Source of the DNA: Trabulsiella odontotermitis
GTDB lineage: Bacteria > Pseudomonadota > Gammaproteobacteria > Enterobacterales > Enterobacteriaceae
DNA length: 64,000 nt
Direction of reading: 5' to 3'
NCBI RefSeq assembly: GCF_001297775.1
Contig: NZ_LIFX01000001.1
Span: 186,001-250,000 of the forward strand
Position numbers and translations under genes: made by a program. Below are positions 57,590 to 64,000 of the stretch, piece after piece. Every line of letters starts with the position of its first letter. Within the stretch, counting starts at the first letter, position 1. Under the pieces are notes generated by a model. It ran no database searches. It saw only the letters and a program-made list of their open reading frames with translations, and was not told the DNA's origin.

Positions 57590-59245
57590 ATGAACCTCTG
57601 GCAACAAAACTATGACCCGGCCGGGAATCTCTGGCTGTCGAGCCTGGTGGCTTCGCTGCCGATCCTGTTCTTCTTTTTCGCCCTGATTAAGCTCAAGTTG
57701 AAGGGTTACGTCGCGGCAAGCTGGACGGTCGGCATCGCGCTGCTGGTGGCGTTGTTGTTCTACAAAATGCCGGTCGATCACGCGCTGGCCTCCGTCGTCT
57801 ATGGCTTCTTTTACGGCCTGTGGCCGATCGCGTGGATCATCATCGCCGCGGTGTTCGTTTACAAGATTTCGGTGAAAACCGGGCAGTTCGACATCATCCG
57901 GTCATCAATACTGTCGATTACGCCGGACCAGCGTTTGCAAATGCTGATCGTCGGCTTCTCTTTCGGCGCGTTTCTCGAAGGCGCGGCAGGGTTTGGTGCG
58001 CCGGTGGCGATTACTGCCGCGCTGCTGGTCGGCCTTGGTTTTAATCCGCTCTATGCCGCAGGTTTGTGCCTCATCGTTAACACTGCGCCGGTCGCCTTTG
58101 GCGCGATGGGCATCCCGATTCTGGTCGCCGGACAGGTGACCGGGCTCGACAGCTTTGAAATCGGCCAGATGGTGGGTCGTCAGTTGCCGTTTCTGACCAT
58201 CATTGTGCTGTTCTGGATTATGGCGATCATGGACGGCTGGCGTGGGATTAAAGAGACCTGGCCCGCGGTGATGGTGGCAGGTGGTTCGTTCGCCATTGCG
58301 CAATACCTCAGCTCAAACTTTATCGGCCCGGAGCTGCCGGACATCATCTCCTCACTGGTGTCGCTGGTGTGCCTGACGCTGTTCCTGAAACGCTGGCAGC
58401 CGGTGCGCATTTTCCGCTTTGCCGATATGGGCGCATCGCTGGTGGATCAGACACTGGCGCGCACCCATTACTCCGCCGGACAGGTGGTTCGCGCCTGGTC
58501 GCCGTTCCTGTTTCTGACCGCCACGGTTACGCTGTGGAGCGTTCCGCCCTTCAAAGCGCTGTTTGCGCCGGGCGGCGCGCTGTATCACTGGGTAGTGAAT
58601 ATTTCCGTGCCGTTCCTCGATAAGCTGGTCGCCCGCATGCCGCCCGTGGTTCACGACGCCACACCGTACGCGGCGGTCTATAAATTCGACTGGTTCTCAG
58701 CCACCGGCACCGCCATTCTGTTTGCGGCGATCCTGTCTGTCATCTGGCTGCGCATGAAACCCAAAGACGCCGTGGCGACGTTCGGCACCACGCTGAAAGA
58801 ACTGGCGCTGCCCATTTATTCGATCGGCATGGTGCTGGCGTTCGCCTTTATTTCGAACTATTCCGGCCTTTCGTCAACGCTGGCTCTGGCGCTGGCGCAT
58901 ACCGGTAACGCCTTTACCTTTTTCTCACCGTTCCTCGGCTGGCTGGGCGTGTTCCTGACCGGCTCGGATACCTCGTCGAACGCGCTGTTTGCCGCCCTGC
59001 AGGCCACGGCCGCGCAGCAGATTGGCGTCTCCGACGTGTTGATGGTGGCCGCCAATACCACCGGCGGCGTAACCGGCAAGATGATCTCCCCACAGTCTAT
59101 TGCCATCGCCTGTGCGGCGGTTGGTCTGGTGGGGAAAGAGTCTGACCTGTTCCGCTTTACCGTAAAACACAGCCTGATTTTCACCTGCATGGTGGGCGTG
59201 ATCACCACGCTTCAGGCGTATGTCTTAACCTGGATGATTCCATGA
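57590..59245 (+). CDS. lldP: L-lactate permease LldP
   Basis: Proton symporter for L-lactate, D-lactate and glycolate in the inner membrane. ATG 57590 (GGAGA before it) gives 551 residues starting [20 protein letters not shown], the E. coli length. About 13-14 hydrophobic helices are predicted. [16 protein letters not shown] and [15 protein letters not shown] are signature stretches of the lactate permease family. First gene of lldPRD; its stop overlaps the lldR start. Confidence 0.98.
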   Translation: MNLWQQNYDPAGNLWLSSLVASLPILFFFFALIKLKLKGYVAASWTVGIALLVALLFYKMPVDHALASVVYGFFYGLWPIAWIIIAAVFVYKISVKTGQFDIIRSSILSITPDQRLQMLIVGFSFGAFLEGAAGFGAPVAITAALLVGLGFNPLYAAGLCLIVNTAPVAFGAMGIPILVAGQVTGLDSFEIGQMVGRQLPFLTIIVLFWIMAIMDGWRGIKETWPAVMVAGGSFAIAQYLSSNFIGPELPDIISSLVSLVCLTLFLKRWQPVRIFRFADMGASLVDQTLARTHYSAGQVVRAWSPFLFLTATVTLWSVPPFKALFAPGGALYHWVVNISVPFLDKLVARMPPVVHDATPYAAVYKFDWFSATGTAILFAAILSVIWLRMKPKDAVATFGTTLKELALPIYSIGMVLAFAFISNYSGLSSTLALALAHTGNAFTFFSPFLGWLGVFLTGSDTSSNALFAALQATAAQQIGVSDVLMVAANTTGGVTGKMISPQSIAIACAAVGLVGKESDLFRFTVKHSLIFTCMVGVITTLQAYVLTWMIP

Positions 59246-60012
59246 TAGTGATGCCCCGGCGTCTTGCAGACGAGGTAGCTGATCGTGTGCGGGCGCTGAT
59301 TGAAGAACAACAGCTGGAGGCGGGCATGCGTTTGCCCGCCGAGCGTCAGCTGGCCTTGCAACTTGGCGTGTCGCGCAATTCACTGCGTGAGGCACTGGCG
59401 AAACTGGTGGCGGAAGGCGTGCTGCTCAGCCGTCGCGGCGGCGGGACGTTCGTCCGCTGGCAGCATGAGTCCTGGTCCGAGCACAACATCGTGCAGCCGT
59501 TGAAAACCCTGATGGCGGATGATCCCGATTACAGCTTTGACATTCTCGAAGCCCGCCACGCCATTGAAACCAGCACCGCCTGGCACGCCGCGCTCCGCGC
59601 CACTGAAGCCGATAAAGAGAAAATCCGTCTCTGTTTTGACGCCACGCTGAGCGAAGATCCGGATATCGCCTCTCAGGCGGACGTCCGTTTTCACCTCGCC
59701 ATCGCTGAAGCCTCGCACAACGTGGTGCTGCTGCAGACCATGCGCGGCTTTTTTGACGTGTTGCAGTCGTCTGTTAAACAGAGCCGTCAGCGGATGTATC
59801 TCGTGCCACCGGTCTTTGCAAAGCTGACGGAGCAGCATCAGGCCGTGCTGGACGCCATTGTCGCCGGAGACGCCGAAGGGGCGCGTCAGGCGATGATGGC
59901 TCACTTAGGATTCGTCCATACCACCATTAAACGTTTTGATGAAGATCAGGCCCGCCAGGCGCGAATCACCCGCCTGCCCGGTGACCCGACCGCGTTTCCC
60001 AGGGAGAAGTAA
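59242..60012 (+). CDS. lldR: L-lactate-responsive regulator LldR (GntR/FadR family)
   Basis: Dual regulator of lldPRD. The 256-residue protein has an N-terminal GntR winged helix ([49 protein letters not shown]). The C-terminal FCD ligand-binding domain shows conserved metal-binding Asp/His positions ([14 protein letters not shown]). It overlaps lldP by 4 bases and precedes lldD by 2 bases. Confidence 0.97.
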   Translation: MIVMPRRLADEVADRVRALIEEQQLEAGMRLPAERQLALQLGVSRNSLREALAKLVAEGVLLSRRGGGTFVRWQHESWSEHNIVQPLKTLMADDPDYSFDILEARHAIETSTAWHAALRATEADKEKIRLCFDATLSEDPDIASQADVRFHLAIAEASHNVVLLQTMRGFFDVLQSSVKQSRQRMYLVPPVFAKLTEQHQAVLDAIVAGDAEGARQAMMAHLGFVHTTIKRFDEDQARQARITRLPGDPTAFPREK

Positions 60013-60014
60013 GC

Positions 60015-61202
60015 ATGATTATTTCAGCAGCAAGCGACTATCGGGCAGCAGCACAGCGCATCCTGCCACCGTTCCTGTTCCACTACATCGACGGCGGCGC
60101 CTACGCGGAATATACCCTGCGCCGCAACGTGGAAGATCTGTCGCAAGTGGCGCTCCGCCAGCGGGTACTCAGAAATATGTCCGACCTGAGCCTCGACACC
60201 ACGCTGTTTAACGAAAAGCTGTCGATGCCGGTCGCGCTCGGCCCGGTCGGGCTGTGCGGCATGTATGCCCGTCGTGGCGAAGTGCAGGCCGCGGGCGCCG
60301 CCGATGATAAAGGCATTCCGTTTACCCTCTCCACCGTGTCCGTTTGCCCTATCGAAGAAGTGGCTCCCACCCTCAAACGTCCGATGTGGTTCCAGTTGTA
60401 TGTGTTGCGCGACCGCGGGTTTATGCGCAATGCGCTGGAACGCGCCAAAGCGGCGGGTTGTTCCACGCTGGTGTTTACCGTCGACATGCCGACGCCTGGC
60501 GCCCGTTATCGCGACGCCCATTCCGGGATGAGTGGCGCAAATGCTGCAATGCGCCGTTACTGGCAGGCCGTCACTCACCCGCAGTGGGCATGGGATGTGG
60601 GCCTCAACGGACGCCCGCATGATCTGGGGAATATCTCCGCGTATCTCGGTAAACCCACCGGGCTGGAAGATTATATCGGCTGGCTGGCGAACAATTTCGA
60701 TCCTTCCATTTCATGGAAAGACCTGGAGTGGATCCGCGAATTCTGGGACGGCCCGATGGTGATCAAGGGGATCCTCGATCCGGAAGATGCGCGCGATGCG
60801 GTACGCTTTGGCGCTGACGGCATTGTGGTCTCTAACCACGGCGGTCGTCAGCTTGACGGCGTACTTTCGTCTGCGCGCGCCCTGCCCGCCATCGCCGATG
60901 CGGTGAAAGGCGATATCACAATTCTGGCCGACAGCGGCATTCGCAACGGACTTGACGTGGTGCGCATGATTGCGCTGGGTGCCGACAGCGTACTGCTGGG
61001 TCGTGCGTATCTCTACGCGCTGGCGACCCACGGCCGCAAAGGCGTGGCGAACCTGCTCGATTTGATTGAGAAAGAGATGAAAGTGGCGATGACCCTGACC
61101 GGCGCGAAAACCATTCATGAGATCAGCCGCGAATCGCTGGTGCAGGAAGCGGCGCACCTGAAGGCCGCGCTGGCTCCGCTGGCACACGGAAGCGCGGCGT
61201 AA
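60015..61202 (+). CDS. lldD: L-lactate dehydrogenase (quinone) LldD
   Basis: FMN-dependent, membrane-associated enzyme oxidising L-lactate to pyruvate and passing electrons to quinones. The 395-residue TIM barrel of the hydroxyacid oxidase family has catalytic base His275 in [11 protein letters not shown], the E. coli position. FMN phosphate-binding [14 protein letters not shown] follows. [15 protein letters not shown] is the usual early FMN contact. Last gene of lldPRD. Confidence 0.98.
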   Translation: MIISAASDYRAAAQRILPPFLFHYIDGGAYAEYTLRRNVEDLSQVALRQRVLRNMSDLSLDTTLFNEKLSMPVALGPVGLCGMYARRGEVQAAGAADDKGIPFTLSTVSVCPIEEVAPTLKRPMWFQLYVLRDRGFMRNALERAKAAGCSTLVFTVDMPTPGARYRDAHSGMSGANAAMRRYWQAVTHPQWAWDVGLNGRPHDLGNISAYLGKPTGLEDYIGWLANNFDPSISWKDLEWIREFWDGPMVIKGILDPEDARDAVRFGADGIVVSNHGGRQLDGVLSSARALPAIADAVKGDITILADSGIRNGLDVVRMIALGADSVLLGRAYLYALATHGRKGVANLLDLIEKEMKVAMTLTGAKTIHEISRESLVQEAAHLKAALAPLAHGSAA

Positions 61203-61246
61203 TCGACGCAGATCTGCTATTCTGCCCCCGCTATTAAGGGGGCAGC

Positions 61247-61717
61247 ATGCTAAATATCGTTTTATTCGAACCTGAAATCCCGCCCAATACCGGGAACATT
61301 ATCCGTCTGTGCGCCAATACCGGCTTTCGTCTGCATATCATCGAACCGATGGGCTTTGCCTGGGACGACAAGCGTCTGCGCCGCGCCGGGCTGGATTATC
61401 ACGAATTTACTGCCGTCACCCGCCATGCGGATTACGCCGCGTTTCTCGACGCCGTAAAACCCCAGCGTCTGTTTGCCCTGACCACCAAAGGCACGCCCGC
61501 GCACAGCGCTGTCAGCTATCAGGACGGGGATTTTCTGATGTTTGGCCCCGAGACGCGTGGGCTGCCCGCGACAATTCTGGACGCGCTGCCGCCGGCGCAA
61601 AAAATACGCATACCGATGATGCCGGACAGCCGCAGTATGAACCTGTCGAATGCGGTGTCGGTGGTGGTGTATGAAGCCTGGCGCCAGCTGGGATACCCTG
61701 GCGCCGTGCTACGGTAG
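61247..61717 (+). CDS. trmL: tRNA (cytidine/uridine-34 2'-O)-methyltransferase TrmL
   Basis: SPOUT-family enzyme (YibK) that methylates the wobble ribose of tRNA-Leu isoacceptors. The 156-residue protein begins [20 protein letters not shown] with the conserved RNA/SAM contact [13 protein letters not shown]. It contains the trefoil-knot SAM segments [11 protein letters not shown] and [20 protein letters not shown]. Monocistronic between lldD and convergent cysE. Confidence 0.96.
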   Translation: MLNIVLFEPEIPPNTGNIIRLCANTGFRLHIIEPMGFAWDDKRLRRAGLDYHEFTAVTRHADYAAFLDAVKPQRLFALTTKGTPAHSAVSYQDGDFLMFGPETRGLPATILDALPPAQKIRIPMMPDSRSMNLSNAVSVVVYEAWRQLGYPGAVLR

Positions 61718-61722
61718 CAAAA

Positions 61723-61753
61723 TGCCCGGTGGCGCTACGCTTACCGGGCCTAC
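61723..61753. repeat. REP element between trmL and cysE
   Basis: GCCCGGTGGCGCTACGCTTA followed by CCGGGCC is a canonical REP hairpin between two convergent genes. Confidence 0.85.
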
Positions 61754-61756
61754 GAG

Positions 61757-62578
61757 TCAGATGCCGTCGCCATACTCGAAGGTATGGTGAATGCCGTTGA
61801 AGTGCTGATCCATATCCATCGACGGTTTATCGCTGTCAGGTTTACCGACAATACGCGCCGGTACACCTGCGGCGGTGGTGTGCGGTGGAACCGGCTGTAG
61901 CACAACGGAACCTGCGCCAATTTTCGCGCCACGCCCGACCTCGATATTGCCGAGGATTTTCGCGCCAGCGCCAATCATCACCCCTTCACGAATCTTCGGA
62001 TGGCGATCGCCACTGGTTTTCCCGGTACCACCGAGAGTGACTGATTGCAGGATAGAAACGTCGTTTTCGATGACCGCCGTCTCACCAACGACAATGCCGG
62101 TAGCGTGGTCAAGCATAATGCCACGACCAATTTGCGCCGCCGGATGAATATCAACCTGAAACGTCACAGAAACCTGATTTTGCAGGAAAATCGCCAGCGC
62201 GCGACGGCCCTGATTCCACAGCCAGTGACCGATGCGATACGCCTGTAGCGCGTGGAAACCTTTCAGATACAGCAGCGGCGTGGAGTATTTATCTACCGCC
62301 GGGTCGCGGGTGCGCACCGCCTGAATATCGCAGGCCGCGGAAGCGATCATTTCCGGGTCGGCGGCATACGCCTCTTCCACCACTTCGCGGATCGCGATGG
62401 CGGGCATAATGGGTGATGCCAGCTTGGTCGCCAGCATGTAGCTTAACGCGCTGCCGAGATTTTCGTGCTTGAGGAGCGTTGCGTGATAAAAACTGGCAAG
62501 CATAGGCTCACAGTCAGCCAGCGCCCGGGCTTCGGCTTTGATGTTGTTCCAGACAATTTCCAGTTCTTCACACGACAT
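61757..62578 (-). CDS. cysE: Serine O-acetyltransferase CysE
   Basis: First enzyme of cysteine synthesis: acetyl-CoA + L-serine to O-acetylserine; feedback-inhibited by cysteine. The 273 residues match E. coli. The N-terminal helical domain is followed by a left-handed beta helix of hexapeptide repeats. Catalytic Asp143 (VDIHPA) and His158 (LDHATG) keep the E. coli numbering. The flexible C-terminus (MDMDQHFNGIHHTFEYGDGI) binds CysK in the synthase complex. Confidence 0.98.
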   Translation of the reverse strand: MSCEELEIVWNNIKAEARALADCEPMLASFYHATLLKHENLGSALSYMLATKLASPIMPAIAIREVVEEAYAADPEMIASAACDIQAVRTRDPAVDKYSTPLLYLKGFHALQAYRIGHWLWNQGRRALAIFLQNQVSVTFQVDIHPAAQIGRGIMLDHATGIVVGETAVIENDVSILQSVTLGGTGKTSGDRHPKIREGVMIGAGAKILGNIEVGRGAKIGAGSVVLQPVPPHTTAAGVPARIVGKPDSDKPSMDMDQHFNGIHHTFEYGDGI

Positions 62579-62655
62579 TGCATACTCCAGACGATATCAT
62601 GACGACCGGCCAGTTCTGCGCTGGCCGGGTCGTTAGGGGACAAAGTTCCTTGCGA

Positions 62656-63675
62656 CTAGTGGCTGCTGCGCTCGTCCTTGCGTGCGCGACCTAATAAGGT
62701 CAATGCTGCCTCGCGCGCGTTTTTTCCGCAATACAATACCTGATAAATTTCCTCGGTTATTGGCATTTCCACACCAAAACGGTGTGCCAGTGCGCGGACT
62801 TCCTTGGTATTGCGATAGCCTTCAACCACCTGGCCGATGCTGTCCTGCGCGCTTTGAACATCCATGCCCTTGCCGAGCATCATGCCAAAACGGCGGTTAC
62901 GGGACTGGTTGTCGGTACAGGTCAGCACCAGATCACCAAGCCCTGCCATGCCCATAAACGTCGCCGGATCAGCACCCAGCGCCGCGCCAAGACGGGACAT
63001 TTCAGTCAGCCCGCGGGTGATGAGCGCCGTACGCGCGTTGGCGCCGAAGCCAATGCCGTCAGACATCCCGGCGCCGATAGCAATCACGTTTTTCACCGCA
63101 CCGCCCAGCTGGACGCCGATGAAATCCGGGTTGATATAGACGCGGAAGCTTTTGCCGCAATGCAGCAACTGTTGAAGATCGTCAGCGAAAGCAGGGTCGG
63201 TGGAAGCCAGGGAAATTGCCGTCGGCAGACCAGCCGCCAGCTCTTTGGCAAACGTCGGGCCGGAAATAACCGCCAGCGGGATCGCATCGCCCAGCACATC
63301 GCGCGCCACATCCTGCAACAAACGCCCGGTTTCAGCTTCCAGGCCTTTCGTCGCCCAGACCAGCCGCGCATCAGGGCGCATCAGGGGTTTGATCTGCTGC
63401 AGAACGTCGCCGAACACATGGCTTGGCACCACGACCAGAATATCGCGACTGGCGGCCAGCGCCGCGGTCAGCGAGCTTTCCAGGCGAAGCGTATCAGGGA
63501 AAGGAACATCCGGGAGAAAAGCGGCGTTGCAACGATCGTGCTGTAACGTGGCGATGTGTTTCGGGTCATGGCCCCACAGCACAACGTTGTGGCCATTGCG
63601 CGCCAGCGTGATCGCAAGAGCGGTGCCGTAGGAGCCGGCACCGATGACAGTCATTGAAGCGTTAGCGGCGTTCAT
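62656..63675 (-). CDS. gpsA: Glycerol-3-phosphate dehydrogenase (NAD(P)+) GpsA
   Basis: Reduces dihydroxyacetone phosphate to sn-glycerol 3-phosphate for phospholipid synthesis. The 339 residues match E. coli. The dinucleotide site is [11 protein letters not shown] at about 11-21. The substrate segments [19 protein letters not shown] and [20 protein letters not shown] are conserved. It shares one base with the secB stop (TGATG) and precedes cysE by 77 bases, as in the K-12 secB-gpsA-cysE operon. Confidence 0.98.
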   Translation of the reverse strand: MNAANASMTVIGAGSYGTALAITLARNGHNVVLWGHDPKHIATLQHDRCNAAFLPDVPFPDTLRLESSLTAALAASRDILVVVPSHVFGDVLQQIKPLMRPDARLVWATKGLEAETGRLLQDVARDVLGDAIPLAVISGPTFAKELAAGLPTAISLASTDPAFADDLQQLLHCGKSFRVYINPDFIGVQLGGAVKNVIAIGAGMSDGIGFGANARTALITRGLTEMSRLGAALGADPATFMGMAGLGDLVLTCTDNQSRNRRFGMMLGKGMDVQSAQDSIGQVVEGYRNTKEVRALAHRFGVEMPITEEIYQVLYCGKNAREAALTLLGRARKDERSSH

Positions 63676-64000
63676 CAGGCATCCTGATGCGGTTGTTCGC
63701 CTTCGCCAGCCTGTTGCTGCAGATAACTCATGAACAGCGCATCAAAGTTGACCGGTGCCAGGTTCAGCTGCGGGAAAGTACCGCGGGAAACCAGGCTGGT
63801 GATGCATTCGCGCGCGTACGGGAACAGGATGTTCGGGCAGTAAGCACCCAGGCAGTGCGCCATCTGGTTGCCTTCGATACCTTCGATAGAGAAGATACCC
63901 GCCTGCTGGACTTCGCACAGGAACGCCGTTTCGTCATTCAGAGACGCCGTTACGGTAACGCGCAGAACCACTTCGAAAACACCTTCCGCCAGCTGGCTGG
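63675..64000 (-). CDS. secB: Protein-export chaperone SecB (partial, 5' end outside window)
   Basis: Tetrameric chaperone that keeps precursor proteins unfolded for SecA. Only the C-terminal about 108 residues are inside; the reading frame is open to the right edge ([17 protein letters not shown]), so the start lies beyond 64000. The conserved [20 protein letters not shown] and [20 protein letters not shown] segments identify it. The last residues carry the SecA-binding tail. Confidence 0.97.
   Translation of the reverse strand, partial: SQLAEGVFEVVLRVTVTASLNDETAFLCEVQQAGIFSIEGIEGNQMAHCLGAYCPNILFPYARECITSLVSRGTFPQLNLAPVNFDALFMSYLQQQAGEGEQPHQDA

Overview
This window is chromosomal DNA from a member of the Enterobacteriaceae. 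Nearly every core gene matches Escherichia coli K-12 in family, length and order: dpp operon, proK, eptB, yhjX, yhjY, tag, yiaC, bisC, ghrB, yiaF, yiaG, cspA, glyQS, ysaB, wecH, xylose cluster, bax, malS, avtA, ysaA, selAB, yibF, yibHI, mtlADR, yibL, lldPRD, trmL, cysE, gpsA, secB. The accessory content differs from K-12: there is no yiaD, yiaAB, yiaJ-S/sgb/aldB block or rhsA. A relative such as Citrobacter, Enterobacter or Leclercia is more likely than E. coli itself. The species cannot be fixed from sequence reading alone.

Layout. At 0-6 kb on the minus strand lies the dipeptide ABC importer (dppABCDF), with a BIME between dppA and dppB. At 6.3-6.9 kb is tRNA-Pro(CGG) followed by an unusual tandem array. 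Each unit of that array carries the last 18 nt of the tRNA gene plus a terminator-like hairpin. At 7-14 kb are eptB (LPS modification), yhjX with a near-perfect YpdB site, yhjY, tag, yiaC and bisC. At 14.5-19.7 kb a LacI-type regulator precedes kguE-kguK-kguT-ghrB, a 2-ketogluconate catabolic cluster like Pseudomonas ptxS-kguEKTD. It occupies the place of K-12 yiaD and makes the core gene ghrB its last cistron. At 19.7-26.3 kb are yiaF, yiaG, cspA with its cold-shock leader, glyQS, ysaB and wecH. At 26.3-34.6 kb is the complete D-xylose regulon. At 34.6-39.6 kb are bax, malS, avtA and ysaA.

The most variable part is 39.7-47.1 kb, between ysaA and selB. It holds an AT-rich orphan winged-helix protein and an AraC regulator divergent from a GPH sugar symporter. 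Next comes a cytoplasmic GH127 beta-L-arabinofuranosidase with its zinc/cysteine site intact. The segment ends with an orphan HsdR-N (PD-(D/E)XK) protein and a hicAB toxin-antitoxin pair. This looks like a layered insertion region. The GH127 unit is probably an arabino-oligosaccharide utilisation system; the HsdR-N protein has no known role.

From 47 kb to the end is core again: selenocysteine incorporation (selAB), yibF, a membrane-fusion pair (yibHI), mannitol uptake and oxidation (mtlADR, with four good CRP sites upstream), yibL, L-lactate utilisation (lldPRD), trmL, and the cysE-gpsA-secB end of an operon that runs past the right edge. REP/BIME elements and other palindromes sit in many gaps. 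Most of the window is ordinary core genome. The strongest unexplained signals are the proK 3'-end array and the ysaA-selB accessory segment.
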